Shown here one piece after another: positions 44,270 to 53,777 of a stretch of DNA of 64,000 bases (the first letter of the stretch is position 1; each line of letters opens with the position of its first letter). The notes under the pieces were generated by a model. That model was not told the DNA's origin. It saw only the letters and a list, made by a program, of their open reading frames with translations, and did no database searches. The translations under genes and the position numbers were made by a program. The stretch lies in contig NZ_MRDL01000054.1 in NCBI RefSeq assembly GCF_002008365.1, positions 62,001-126,000 of the forward strand. The letters run 5' to 3'. The stretch comes from Rhizobium leguminosarum bv. viciae USDA 2370. Its GTDB lineage: Bacteria > Pseudomonadota > Alphaproteobacteria > Rhizobiales > Rhizobiaceae.

Positions 44270-46654
44270 ATGTTTTCGGTCATTACATGTATTCGGGACA
44301 ACCACGATTGGCGGCTGGTGCTTGCGGCCGCCGCGGTCTGCCTGGTCGGCGCTACGGCGGCTATGCTGCTGCTTTCCCGCGCCCAGGAATGCGATGCCGG
44401 GCGGCGCAAGCTCTGGATCGGCGCCTCGGCTTTCGCTTTCGGTACCGGCGTATGGGCAACGCACTTCATCGCGATGCTGGCCTATGACGGCGGCATGCCG
44501 ATCGGCTACCAACTGGGCCTGACGACGCTTTCTTTCCTCCTGTCGGTTGTCGGTTCGTGGGCGGCGATCCTCGTCGCTTCGGAAAGCCGCGGCAGATTTT
44601 CTCGCATCCGCGGCGGCGTCCTGATGGCGCTCGGCATCGCCTCTATGCACCTGACCGGCATGCAGGCGATCGAAACGCAGGCGGTCATCCTTTATGATCC
44701 CTTGATGACGCTGAGTGCGGTTCTCGCAGGAGCGCTGTTGTCGGGCGCCGCCTTCCACGCCTTTTTCCAATTGAAGGGACTGAGGCGGCTCCTCGCCTCG
44801 TCAATCACTTTCGTCCTCGCGATCTGCGCTCTCCATTTCATCTCGATGGCTAGCATCACACTCGTGCCGGATCCCGGCAAGCAAGTTCCGGCAACGGTGC
44901 TCGACGCCAGCCTGCTTGCTGTGATCGTCGTGGTGGCGGCGACGACGCTCATTCTGATTGCCCTCGCGGTGGTCTTTATCGAAAGCCACCTGACGGATCT
45001 GAGGGGGCTCGCGAATGCCTCGCAGGAAGGGCTGCTGATCCTGCGGGAAGGCCGGATCATCGATGCCAATGAACGCTTCCAAGGGCTTTCCGGCTGGAAG
45101 CTTGCCGATCTTGCTGGCAAGGCGCCCTCGGCTGTTTTGTCCGCTATTCAGGGAACTGGGCAGAACAGACCCAGCGAGACGCTGCTCAACACCAGGAACG
45201 GCAGGGAGATCGCCGTCGAAGTGACCGCGAGCAGGATCGTCTATCGCGGGCACAATTGCGAGGTGCTGGCTGTGCGTGACCTCACCGAGCGCAGGCAGGC
45301 CGAGGAGATGATCGAGCATCTCGCCCACCACGATGTGCTCACCGATCTGCCGAATAGGTCGCTGTTCGACACCCGCATCCGGCAGGCGCTGCAGATGGCT
45401 GAACGAAAGAACAGCGAGGTTGCCCTCTTCTATCTCGACCTCGATCGCTTCAAGGCCGTCAACGACATCTTCGGTCATGCCGAAGGCGACCGCATTCTCC
45501 GCAAGGTCGCCTCGATCCTGCGCCGCGTGGCCGATGAGAGCGATACGGTCGCCCGCCTCGGCGGCGATGAATTCGCCATCATTCAGCCCGCCGGGCAACA
45601 GCCGGCGGCGGCGCAAAAGCTTGCCGCTGATATCCTCGACGAATTCGCCGCCGAAATGGACACGGCGCGTGACCCCACAGCCGTCGGCGTCAGCCTCGGC
45701 ATCGCACTCTATCCCGCGGATGGCGCTGCCGCTGAAGAACTCTGCAACAATGCCGATACCGCACTCTACCGCGTCAAGCATGACGGTCGCGGCAAGGTCT
45801 GTTTCTTCGACGCGGAAATGGACAAGGCGGCACGGAACCGCCGCCAGATCGAAAGCGAACTGCGCCATGCGATCTCCCGCAACCAGATCCATGTCAGCTA
45901 TCAGCCGATCCTCGATGCGCTGAGCGGCGAGATCGGCGGCTACGAGGCCCTGATGCGCTGGAACCGGCCAGGTTACGGCCTGACCGAGCCCGATATCTTC
46001 ATCCCGATCGCCGAGGAAAGCGGCTCGATCGTCCAACTCGGCGAATGGGTGTTGCTGCAGGCCTGCAGGGAGGCCGTGCGCTGGCCGCTGCCGCTGATGA
46101 TCGCCGTCAATCTCTCACCGGTGCAATTCATGCTGCCGAACCTCTGTGAGCGGATCGAGTCGATCCTCGCCGAAACCGGGCTTGCGCCCGGCCGGCTGGA
46201 GCTCGAGATCACCGAGGCGGCCCTCATTCGCGATCGCGACCGGGTGATGACGACGCTGCTGCGGCTGCACAAGCTCGGCGTGCACATCGTCATGGATGAT
46301 TTCGGCACCGGTTTTTCCTCGCTGTCCAACCTGCGTTCATTCCCTTTCGACAAGATCAAGGTCGACCGCAGTTTCACCGGCGTGCTGGAACATGATGCGT
46401 CGGCACGCTCGATCGTGCGCGCCATCATCGGCCTTGGTCATAGCCTCGGCATGCCTGTCGTGACGGAGGGCGTGGAAACCGAGATGCAGCGCCGGATCGT
46501 CGTTGAGGAAGGCTGCGCGCAAGTACAGGGCCTTTTACTCGGCAAGCCGGATATCGAGCCGAGCGTCAAGCTTGCCGCCGACGAAAACGTCCTGAGTGTG
46601 CAGATCGAAACCGGCGGGGCCCCATTGCGATGCGCACAGCGTGCCGGCGAGTGA
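44270..46654 (+). CDS. MHYT-PAS-GGDEF-EAL membrane signalling protein
   Basis: A 794-aa cyclic di-GMP enzyme. N-terminal MHYT sensor with seven membrane segments (about 10-240); its histidine motifs are THFIAM (His65), MHLTGM (127) and LHFISM (189), which may bind a metal or gas. A PAS domain is at about 240-345. The GGDEF motif is intact at 431-435 and EAL at 559-561, with VNLSP, ITEA, DDFGTG and KVDRSF, so both activities are possible. No RxxD inhibitory site stands at the usual place (residues 422-425 are DESD). The start has weak GAGG upstream. Confidence 0.93.
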   Translation: MFSVITCIRDNHDWRLVLAAAAVCLVGATAAMLLLSRAQECDAGRRKLWIGASAFAFGTGVWATHFIAMLAYDGGMPIGYQLGLTTLSFLLSVVGSWAAILVASESRGRFSRIRGGVLMALGIASMHLTGMQAIETQAVILYDPLMTLSAVLAGALLSGAAFHAFFQLKGLRRLLASSITFVLAICALHFISMASITLVPDPGKQVPATVLDASLLAVIVVVAATTLILIALAVVFIESHLTDLRGLANASQEGLLILREGRIIDANERFQGLSGWKLADLAGKAPSAVLSAIQGTGQNRPSETLLNTRNGREIAVEVTASRIVYRGHNCEVLAVRDLTERRQAEEMIEHLAHHDVLTDLPNRSLFDTRIRQALQMAERKNSEVALFYLDLDRFKAVNDIFGHAEGDRILRKVASILRRVADESDTVARLGGDEFAIIQPAGQQPAAAQKLAADILDEFAAEMDTARDPTAVGVSLGIALYPADGAAAEELCNNADTALYRVKHDGRGKVCFFDAEMDKAARNRRQIESELRHAISRNQIHVSYQPILDALSGEIGGYEALMRWNRPGYGLTEPDIFIPIAEESGSIVQLGEWVLLQACREAVRWPLPLMIAVNLSPVQFMLPNLCERIESILAETGLAPGRLELEITEAALIRDRDRVMTTLLRLHKLGVHIVMDDFGTGFSSLSNLRSFPFDKIKVDRSFTGVLEHDASARSIVRAIIGLGHSLGMPVVTEGVETEMQRRIVVEEGCAQVQGLLLGKPDIEPSVKLAADENVLSVQIETGGAPLRCAQRAGE

Positions 46655-46658
46655 TCTT

Positions 46659-46759
46659 ACAGCGCCGCGCGTCATTTCTGACGCGCAAAGGACGCTGTAA
46701 CACTTTGAGTTGCTGCATAATTTATCCTTAAATCGATTACGATTTAAGGAATTATGCAG
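46659..46759. repeat. mosaic palindromic repeat, family B
   Basis: 101 bp, ACAGCGCCGCGCGTC to GGAATTATGCAG, both palindromes complete. It fills the space between the GGDEF-EAL gene and the convergent marR gene. Confidence 0.87.
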
Positions 46760-46762
46760 TGG

Positions 46763-47194
46763 TCAGAGCGCCTTGGCGTTTTCCAGAAGCCGGCGGATAT
46801 ATTCGAGCGTCAGCTCGCGCTCGAAAACCCGAAAACCTTTGAACAGCGCAAGGTCGGCCTCCCGCGCGGTCTCGATCGCCTCGGCCTCCATGGCGCGCGC
46901 CCTCGGCGTCAGGAAGAGCAGTTGCGCCCGCTTGTCGGACGGATGCGGCCGGCGTTCGATCAGCCCGTCGCGCACCATGCGCGAAAGCGTATTGGCCATG
47001 GTCGCCTGCTCGATATCGACCCGCTCGAGAAGTTGTTTCTGGGTCAGCCCGTCCTCGGCCCAGAGTTCCAGCAGGATGGGGAACTGGCCCGGAGAAAAAC
47101 CAAGCCCGACCGCGCGCTGGTGCAGCGAGCGGGCAAAACCCTTCGCCAGCTGGCTGGCAAGGTAGGCTCCCGAATCCATGCGGTTAAATCCCAT
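46763..47194 (-). CDS. MarR family transcriptional regulator
   Basis: A 143-aa winged-helix regulator; the HTH is LTQKQLLERVDIEQATMANTLSRM (about 50-75), and the wing is RRPHPSDKRAQLLFLT. MarR proteins bind as dimers to palindromes near their own genes and react to small ligands. The ATG at 47194 starts MGFNRMDSG. Neighbours are a family B repeat and a candidate sRNA. Confidence 0.9.
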   Translation of the reverse strand: MGFNRMDSGAYLASQLAKGFARSLHQRAVGLGFSPGQFPILLELWAEDGLTQKQLLERVDIEQATMANTLSRMVRDGLIERRPHPSDKRAQLLFLTPRARAMEAEAIETAREADLALFKGFRVFERELTLEYIRRLLENAKAL

Positions 47195-47295
47195 GATTGC
47201 AAGTTAGGCTCAAAACCATGCCGGAGACAATGCAGCAAATCGCATACGATGCTCCTTAACATGCAAGCCGTGACGATAATTTCGAGTGCCTGGAA

Positions 47296-47444
47296 AAAAC
47301 AAAAGTCGCCATGGCCTGGAGGTTGGCCATGGCGACTTTAAAGTGGGGACAAAGGCCCGGAGAGGGGGATAAGGCCTTTGTCCAAGCCTGACGCGGCGGG
47401 GGACAAGCCGGTAATCAGACCCGCGACGCAATCAAGCGCCGGTG
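47296..47444 (-). ncRNA. candidate small RNA between marR and polA (alpha-r7-like position)
   Basis: About 149 nt on the minus strand. The 3' end is a terminator: a perfect 15-bp stem AAAGTCGCCATGGCC / GGCCATGGCGACTTT at 47302-47339, then TTTGTTTTTT. Upstream a 9-bp stem ACAAAGGCC / GGCCTTTGT closes a C-rich loop with CCCCCTCTCC. There is no coding frame with a start. The site between marR and polA, and the length, match the place where, as I recall, the rhizobial sRNA family alpha-r7 is found, but the family name needs a covariance-model test. Start is estimated from the promoter. Confidence 0.68.
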
Positions 47445-47450
47445 ACATGG

Positions 47451-47479
47451 ATTTGTGGCTCAGAATGTGGTTTTTCAAG
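47451..47479 (-). promoter_or_regulatory. promoter of the marR-polA small RNA
   Basis: On the minus strand CTTGAA, 17 nt, ACAAAT. The -35 matches the alpha-proteobacterial CTTGAC closely, the -10 weakly. Confidence 0.5.
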
Positions 47480-47531
47480 GGAGGGCGATCGTTACAAATC
47501 GGTAACAGTTTGGTGAGCTGGAATCGCTGCC

Positions 47532-47620
47532 GCACAATTCCTGAGATCGGAATTAAAATTATGCAGCAACGCCAAGTGCTCAGCGTCCTTTGCGCGTCCG
47601 AAAAGACGCGCGGCGCTGTG
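47532..47620. repeat. mosaic palindromic repeat, family B, inverted copy
   Basis: About 89 bp, inverted relative to the copy at 27521: second palindrome first (CACAATTCC...AATTATGCAG) and then CAGCGTCCTTTGCGCG...CGCGCGGCGCTG. It lies 94 bp before the polA start. Confidence 0.82.
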
Positions 47621-47713
47621 TGACGCTCCGAACGCCATAATCCTTTTCGCGCGCCGAACTTTATGCCGAACTCTATATGGACCTCGTCCGATGCCCGCGC
47701 TATCCATGCACGC

Positions 47714-50713
47714 ATGAAAAAAGGCGATCACCTCTTCCTAGTCGACGGTTCCGGATTCATTTTCCGGGCGTTTCATGCATTGCCGCCGCTGACCCGCAAG
47801 ACCGACGGCCTGCCGATCGGCGCCGTGTCCGGTTTCTGCAACATGCTGTGGAAGCTGCTGAGGGATGCGCGCAATACCGATGTCGGTGTGACGCCGACAC
47901 ATCTTGCCGTCATCTTCGATTATTCCGCCAAGACGTTTCGCAAGGATCTCTACGACGCCTACAAGGCGAACCGCTCCGCCCCGCCGGAAGAGCTCATCCC
48001 GCAATTCGGCCTTATAAGAGAGGCGACCCGCGCCTTCAATCTGCCCTGCATCGAGACTGAAGGCTTCGAGGCTGACGACATCATCGCCACCTATGCCCGC
48101 CAGGCCGAGGCAACCGGCGCCGATGTCACCATCGTCTCCTCCGACAAGGATCTGATGCAGCTCGTCAGCCCCAATGTCCATATGTATGACAGCATGAAGG
48201 ACAAGCAGATCGGCATTCCCGATGTCATCGAGAAATGGGGTGTGCCGCCGGAAAAGATGATCGACCTGCAGGCAATGACCGGTGATTCCGTCGACAACGT
48301 TCCCGGCATTCCGGGCATCGGCCCGAAAACCGCCGCCCAGTTGCTCGAAGAATACGGCGATCTCGACACGCTGCTCGAACGCGCCACCGAGATCAAACAG
48401 GTCAAACGCCGCGAGACGATCCTCGCCAATATCGACATGGCCAGGCTCTCGCGCGACCTCGTGCGGCTGCGCACCGATGTGCCGCTCGATCTCGATCTCG
48501 ACGCGCTGGTGCTAGAACCGCAGAACGGCCCGAAGCTGATCGGCTTCCTGAAGACGATGGAGTTCACCACGCTGACGCGCCGCGTCGCCGAGGCCTGCGA
48601 TTGCGATGCGAGCGCCATCGAACCGGCGATCGTCCGCATCGAATGGGGTGAGACGGCCCGCGGCCCGGATCTCGATGCCGCGGAGCCCGAGCCTGTTGCC
48701 GGCGGCATCCCCGAAGTCTCGGGCGAATCCGTGCCGATGCCGCCGCGCGCGAAGGCGAAGAGCGCCGTCGAAGGCGCCTTTTCGCCCGCCGATCTTGCCA
48801 AGGCGCGGGCCGAGGCCTTTGCAACGCTGCCCTTCGATCATTCGGCCTATGTCACGATCCGCGACCTGGTGACGCTCGACCGATGGATTGCCGATGCGCG
48901 CGCTACCGGCCTCGTTGCTTTCGATACCGAGACCACGTCGCTGGATGCGATGCAGGCCGAACTTGTCGGCTTTTCGCTGGCGATCGCCGACAATACGGCC
49001 GATCCCACCGGCACGAAGATCCGCGCCGCCTATGTGCCGCTTGTCCATAAGAACGGAGTCGGCGATCTGCTCGGCGGCGGCCTTGCCGACAACCAGATCC
49101 CGATGCGCGATGCCCTGCCGCGGCTGAAGGCATTGCTGGAGGACGAATCGGTTCTCAAGGTCGCCCAGAACCTGAAATACGACTACCTGCTGTTGAAGCG
49201 CTACGGCATCGAGACCAGGAGTTTCGACGACACAATGCTGATCTCCTACGTGCTCGACGCCGGCACCGGCGCGCATGGCATGGATCCGCTCTCGGAAAAA
49301 TTCCTCGGCCATACCCCGATCCCCTACAAGGACGTGGCGGGCAGCGGCAAGGCGAATGTCACCTTCGATCTGGTCGACATCGACCGCGCCACCCACTATG
49401 CCGCCGAAGATGCCGACGTGACGCTGCGCCTCTGGCTGGTGCTGAAGCCCCGGCTGGCGGCAGCAGGGCTGACCAGCGTCTATGAACGGCTGGAGCGGCC
49501 GCTATTGCCCGTGCTTGCGCGTATGGAAGCGCGCGGCATCACCGTCGACCGGCAGATCCTGTCGCGGCTCTCCGGCGAGCTGGCCCAGGGTGCAGCAAGG
49601 CTGGAGGACGAGATCTACGTGCTGGCCGGCGAACGTTTCAACATCGGCTCGCCGAAGCAGCTGGGCGATATCCTGTTCGGCAAGATGGGCCTTTCCGGCG
49701 GCAGCAAGACAAAGACAGGCCAATGGTCCACCTCCGCGCAGGTGCTCGAGGATCTGGCCGCCGCCGGTTTCGAATTGCCGCGCAAGATCGTCGACTGGCG
49801 CCAGGTCACCAAGCTGAAATCCACCTATACCGACGCGCTTCCAGGTTACGTTCACCCCGAGACAAAGCGGGTCCACACCTCCTACTCGCTGGCTTCGACG
49901 ACCACGGGGCGCCTGTCCTCGTCCGAGCCGAACCTGCAGAACATTCCGGTGCGCACCGCAGAAGGCCGCAAGATCCGCACCGCCTTCATCTCGACGCCTG
50001 GCCACAAGCTGATCTCCGCCGACTACAGCCAGATCGAACTGCGCGTGCTGGCCCATGTGGCCGAGATCCCGCAGCTGACCAAGGCGTTCGAAGATGGCGT
50101 CGACATCCACGCCATGACGGCTTCGGAAATGTTCGGCGTGCCGGTGGAAGGCATGCCGGGCGAGGTGCGCCGCCGCGCCAAGGCAATCAATTTCGGCATC
50201 ATCTACGGCATTTCGGCCTTCGGGCTTGCCAATCAGCTTTCGATCGAGCGTTCGGAAGCCGGCGACTATATCAAGAAGTATTTCGAGCGTTTCCCCGGCA
50301 TCCGCGATTATATGGAAAGCCGAAAGGCCATGGCGCGCGACAAGGGTTATGTCGAAACGATCTTCGGTCGCCGCATCAACTATCCCGAAATCCGCTCTTC
50401 CAATCCATCCGTGCGCGCCTTCAACGAGCGTGCGGCGATCAATGCGCCGATCCAGGGTTCGGCTGCCGACGTCATCCGCCGGGCGATGATCAAGATAGAG
50501 CCGGCGCTTGTTGAAGTCGGCCTTGCCGATCGCGTCCGCATGCTGCTGCAGGTGCACGACGAACTCATCTTTGAGGTCGAGGACCAAGATGTCGAAAAGG
50601 CGATGCCGGTCATCGTCTCGGTGATGGAAAACGCCACCATGCCGGCGCTGGAAATGCGTGTGCCGCTGAGGGTCGATGCACGCGCCGCCACCAATTGGGA
50701 CGAGGCGCACTAA
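47714..50713 (+). CDS. polA: DNA polymerase I
   Basis: Repair and Okazaki-fragment polymerase with 5' nuclease and 3'-5' exonuclease. The 999-aa protein has the N-terminal 5' nuclease (1-300, EADDIIATYAR and SSDKDLMQLV), a 3'-5' exonuclease with intact acidic residues (AFDTETTSLDA, YAAEDADVTLRLW) and the family A polymerase (SADYSQIELRVLAHV, RRRAKAINFGIIYG and QVHDELIFEV). I chose the ATG at 47714, the family start MKKGDHLFLVDGSG; an in-frame ATG at 47663 has no ribosome site. It is preceded by the sRNA and repeat region. Confidence 0.97.
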   Translation: MKKGDHLFLVDGSGFIFRAFHALPPLTRKTDGLPIGAVSGFCNMLWKLLRDARNTDVGVTPTHLAVIFDYSAKTFRKDLYDAYKANRSAPPEELIPQFGLIREATRAFNLPCIETEGFEADDIIATYARQAEATGADVTIVSSDKDLMQLVSPNVHMYDSMKDKQIGIPDVIEKWGVPPEKMIDLQAMTGDSVDNVPGIPGIGPKTAAQLLEEYGDLDTLLERATEIKQVKRRETILANIDMARLSRDLVRLRTDVPLDLDLDALVLEPQNGPKLIGFLKTMEFTTLTRRVAEACDCDASAIEPAIVRIEWGETARGPDLDAAEPEPVAGGIPEVSGESVPMPPRAKAKSAVEGAFSPADLAKARAEAFATLPFDHSAYVTIRDLVTLDRWIADARATGLVAFDTETTSLDAMQAELVGFSLAIADNTADPTGTKIRAAYVPLVHKNGVGDLLGGGLADNQIPMRDALPRLKALLEDESVLKVAQNLKYDYLLLKRYGIETRSFDDTMLISYVLDAGTGAHGMDPLSEKFLGHTPIPYKDVAGSGKANVTFDLVDIDRATHYAAEDADVTLRLWLVLKPRLAAAGLTSVYERLERPLLPVLARMEARGITVDRQILSRLSGELAQGAARLEDEIYVLAGERFNIGSPKQLGDILFGKMGLSGGSKTKTGQWSTSAQVLEDLAAAGFELPRKIVDWRQVTKLKSTYTDALPGYVHPETKRVHTSYSLASTTTGRLSSSEPNLQNIPVRTAEGRKIRTAFISTPGHKLISADYSQIELRVLAHVAEIPQLTKAFEDGVDIHAMTASEMFGVPVEGMPGEVRRRAKAINFGIIYGISAFGLANQLSIERSEAGDYIKKYFERFPGIRDYMESRKAMARDKGYVETIFGRRINYPEIRSSNPSVRAFNERAAINAPIQGSAADVIRRAMIKIEPALVEVGLADRVRMLLQVHDELIFEVEDQDVEKAMPVIVSVMENATMPALEMRVPLRVDARAATNWDEAH

Positions 50714-50789
50714 CGACTTCCCCAAAATTGGCAAAGATTTTTCTCACTGCCAGAACTCATTGAAAGTGCAACGATTTATCCCAACGGGT

Positions 50790-50806
50790 CGTATCGGAAC
50801 GATACG
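50790..50806. promoter_or_regulatory. inverted repeat between polA and ftsK
   Basis: A perfect 7-bp inverted repeat, CGTATCG-GAA-CGATACG, 79 bp before the ftsK start. It may be a binding site in the ftsK promoter. No T-run follows, so it is not a clear polA terminator. Confidence 0.4.
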
Positions 50807-50884
50807 GCAGGAAGGAACTTATTAACCTTCCTTTTCTATCCCGGTAGGGTCGTAATTTGCAAAGCATGAGTGAGTAGCGGACGC

Positions 50885-53227
50885 ATGCGTTTTCCCAGAA
50901 CCAATTTGACTGATGCCGGAGATTTTTCCAGCGAGATTGAAACGGACCTTCCGGCGGAAAACCCAGGGGAGAAGCCGGCGCCACCCATCTGGCAGAGCAA
51001 CTTTTCCCTCGCGCCGAATGTCCGTTTCACCCGCACGCCGGAAACGCTGATCAGCAGGCGGCGCGCGCCGAATGAGCCCGTTCGCGATGATTCGCAGATT
51101 GGACAGCAGGCGATACGGATAGAGCCGGTAGCCGTCGACGTGCCCTTCGATATCTATCTGCCGGGGCCGGACGAAATTTCCGCAGCACCGCACAGGGTCG
51201 AACTGCAGCAGTCACCGCTCGCTGACGAGACCATCGTGCCGGCCTTCCGTGCCACAGCCGAGCTTTCCTCCATTTCCGATTTCGCCTTCTGGGAAGTCAT
51301 GGCCTTCGAAGAGGTGCCGGTTCGCGCGCCCGCCTTGATGTCGTTCCCGAAGACCGAGACCTCGCCCGAGTCGATCACGTCGCTGTTCCGGGTCATGGAA
51401 TGGCGTCCTGGCCGGTCGGCCCCTGCTCCCGTCACCTCCTGCCCGCTCCCGCAGCCCGCTGCGATCTCCGCAAAGGTCGCCGTGCGCCCTCCGGCCGCCC
51501 CGTCCCTGGAAAGGCCCAGGCGCATCGCTGTCGAGGCACCGGTCGCGCCCGTACCTCAGGCGGCGCCAACCTCTCAGGTCGCGCCAGCCCCTCAAATTGC
51601 ATCAGCCCCTCAGGCAGCACCAGCGCCGCAGCGCACGCCGCCTGTCGCCGCGGTCCTGCCGTCGCCGCGCCTGGCCGCGCGGCCCGAAAGGATCGACGCA
51701 TCCGGCTATCAATTCCCGCCGCGTGCCCTGCTGCAGGAACCGCCGGAACGCCTCGGCGAGATCATGTCGCAGGAGACGCTGGAACAGAATGCCGGGCTTC
51801 TGGAAAGCGTGCTGGAAGATTTCGGCATCAAGGGCGAAATCATCCATGTCCGTCCCGGTCCTGTCGTCACCCTCTATGAATTCGAGCCGGCGCCGGGCGT
51901 GAAATCGTCGCGGGTCATCGGCCTTGCCGATGATATCGCCCGCTCGATGTCGGCGCTTTCGGCCCGCGTGGCCGTCGTCCCCGGCCGCAACGTCATCGGC
52001 ATCGAATTGCCGAATGTGACACGTGAAACCGTCTATTTCCGCGAGATGATCGAGAGCCAGGATTTCGAGAAGAGCGGTTACAAGCTGGCGCTCGGCCTCG
52101 GCAAAACCATCGGCGGCGAGCCTGTCATCGCCGAGCTCGCCAAGATGCCGCATCTGCTCGTGGCAGGCACCACCGGCTCCGGCAAGTCGGTCGCCATCAA
52201 CACGATGATCCTGTCGCTGCTCTACCGCATGACGCCGGAACAGTGCCGCCTGATCATGGTCGACCCGAAGATGCTCGAACTGTCAGTCTATGACGGCATC
52301 CCGCATCTGCTGACGCCCGTCGTCACCGATCCGAAGAAGGCGGTCATGGCGCTGAAATGGGCCGTGCGCGAAATGGAGGAGCGCTATCGCAAGATGTCGC
52401 GCCTCGGCGTGCGCAATATCGATGGCTATAACGACCGCATGGCACAGGCCCGCGAAAAGGGCGAGACCATCCATGTCATGGTCCAGGTCGGCTTCGATAA
52501 GGGCACCGGTGTTCCGATCGAGGAAAGCCAGGCGCTGGACCTGACGCCGATGCCCTATATCGTCGTCATCGTCGACGAGATGGCCGACCTGATGATGGTC
52601 GCCGGCAAGGACATCGAAGGGGCAATCCAGCGCCTCGCCCAGATGGCCCGCGCCGCCGGCATCCATCTGATCATGGCGACACAGCGTCCGTCGGTCGACG
52701 TCATCACCGGCACGATCAAGGCAAACTTCCCGACCCGTATCTCCTTCCAGGTGACCTCGAAGATCGACAGCCGCACCATTCTCGGCGAACAGGGCGCCGA
52801 GCAGCTGCTCGGTCAGGGAGATATGCTGCATATGCAGGGCGGCGGGCGGATTTCCCGCGTCCACGGTCCTTTCGTCTCGGATGTCGAAGTGGAAAAGGTT
52901 GTCGCCCATCTGAAAACCCAGGGCCGCCCGGAATATCTCGACACCGTCACCGCCGACGAGGAGGAAGAGACGGAAGAGGAAGAAGCCGGCGCCGTCTTCG
53001 ACAAGAGCGCCATGGCCTCGGAAGATGGTAATGAACTCTACGAGCAGGCGGTCAAGGTCGTCATGCGCGACAAGAAGTGCTCGACGTCCTACATCCAGCG
53101 CCGCCTCGGCATCGGCTACAACCGCGCCGCCTCACTGGTAGAACGCATGGAAAAGGAAGGTCTCGTCGGCCCAGCCAACCACGTCGGCAAGCGCGAGATC
53201 GTATCGGGACGGGGTGACGGCGATTAA
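50885..53227 (+). CDS. FtsK/SpoIIIE-type DNA translocase without membrane segments
   Basis: A 780-aa DNA motor protein. The C-terminal half has the conserved core with P-loop AGTTGSGKS at 427-435, Walker B VIVDEMADLMM, and a winged-helix gamma domain at the end (SYIQRRLGIGYNRAASLVE) that reads KOPS-like sites. The N-terminal 280 residues are hydrophilic, with a Pro/Ala/Gln-rich linker at about 195-255. No membrane segment of the usual FtsK N-terminus is seen, so this is likely a soluble paralogue; a membrane FtsK is probably elsewhere. Start ATG 50885; the GTG at 50870 is an alternative. Convergent with the GrpB gene by a 4-nt overlap. Confidence 0.92.
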   Translation: MRFPRTNLTDAGDFSSEIETDLPAENPGEKPAPPIWQSNFSLAPNVRFTRTPETLISRRRAPNEPVRDDSQIGQQAIRIEPVAVDVPFDIYLPGPDEISAAPHRVELQQSPLADETIVPAFRATAELSSISDFAFWEVMAFEEVPVRAPALMSFPKTETSPESITSLFRVMEWRPGRSAPAPVTSCPLPQPAAISAKVAVRPPAAPSLERPRRIAVEAPVAPVPQAAPTSQVAPAPQIASAPQAAPAPQRTPPVAAVLPSPRLAARPERIDASGYQFPPRALLQEPPERLGEIMSQETLEQNAGLLESVLEDFGIKGEIIHVRPGPVVTLYEFEPAPGVKSSRVIGLADDIARSMSALSARVAVVPGRNVIGIELPNVTRETVYFREMIESQDFEKSGYKLALGLGKTIGGEPVIAELAKMPHLLVAGTTGSGKSVAINTMILSLLYRMTPEQCRLIMVDPKMLELSVYDGIPHLLTPVVTDPKKAVMALKWAVREMEERYRKMSRLGVRNIDGYNDRMAQAREKGETIHVMVQVGFDKGTGVPIEESQALDLTPMPYIVVIVDEMADLMMVAGKDIEGAIQRLAQMARAAGIHLIMATQRPSVDVITGTIKANFPTRISFQVTSKIDSRTILGEQGAEQLLGQGDMLHMQGGGRISRVHGPFVSDVEVEKVVAHLKTQGRPEYLDTVTADEEEETEEEEAGAVFDKSAMASEDGNELYEQAVKVVMRDKKCSTSYIQRRLGIGYNRAASLVERMEKEGLVGPANHVGKREIVSGRGDGD

Positions 53228-53757
53228 TCGGGCGCGGAGTGCGGCTGCGCACTCCACGTCCTCAAGTCTGCCAACCGCAGCGTCTCGCTGACGAACGTGG
53301 TTTTTCCGGCGGTGTAAAAATCCCAATCGCCGCCTGCCTCTGCGGCCAGCCGGCGTTTCAACTCGGCATAAGCCTTGGCTCTCTCGGGGTGAACCCTGAG
53401 ATAATCGCGAAACAGAATGCGCTCCCGATGTCCGCGATTATCGGGTCCGCAAAGATAGAGCCTGATGCCATAAGCTTGATGATCACGGGTGAAAGCCCAT
53501 CGTTGCTCTCCGGTATCGCCGTGGAAGACGAAATCGGCAGCGCGCACCACCTCGATCGCCGTCGGCAGGAACTCGTCGGATATCATCACGGCATTAAGGT
53601 CGATCTTCGGCTTGGCTGCCAGCCCAGGCACTGATGTGCTGCCGATATGATCGATGGAAAGCAGGCGGTCACCGAGCAAGGCGGAAACCTCCGCGCTGAT
53701 CTCGTCAAACAGCAGTGGCCAAGAGGGATCGTAGTCGGCCACTTTGATGGCGCGCAT
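53224..53757 (-). CDS. GrpB family protein
   Basis: A 177-aa protein of the GrpB/UPF0157 family, with a nucleotidyltransferase-like fold (IDHIGSTSVPGLAAKPKID is the signature). Function is not established. The ATG at 53757 has GAGGGAAAAGG upstream; a TTG at 53781 is less likely. It follows phnN at a 20-nt gap, so it may be the last gene of the phn mRNA without a known role there. Confidence 0.85.
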   Translation of the reverse strand: MRAIKVADYDPSWPLLFDEISAEVSALLGDRLLSIDHIGSTSVPGLAAKPKIDLNAVMISDEFLPTAIEVVRAADFVFHGDTGEQRWAFTRDHQAYGIRLYLCGPDNRGHRERILFRDYLRVHPERAKAYAELKRRLAAEAGGDWDFYTAGKTTFVSETLRLADLRTWSAQPHSAPD

Positions 53758-53777
53758 GCCTTTTCCCTCGAGCCTGG

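Noticed and set aside
49502..50734. 410-codon minus-strand frame opposite the polA polymerase domain
   Set aside because: Shadow of PolA, whose catalytic motifs are complete on the plus strand.
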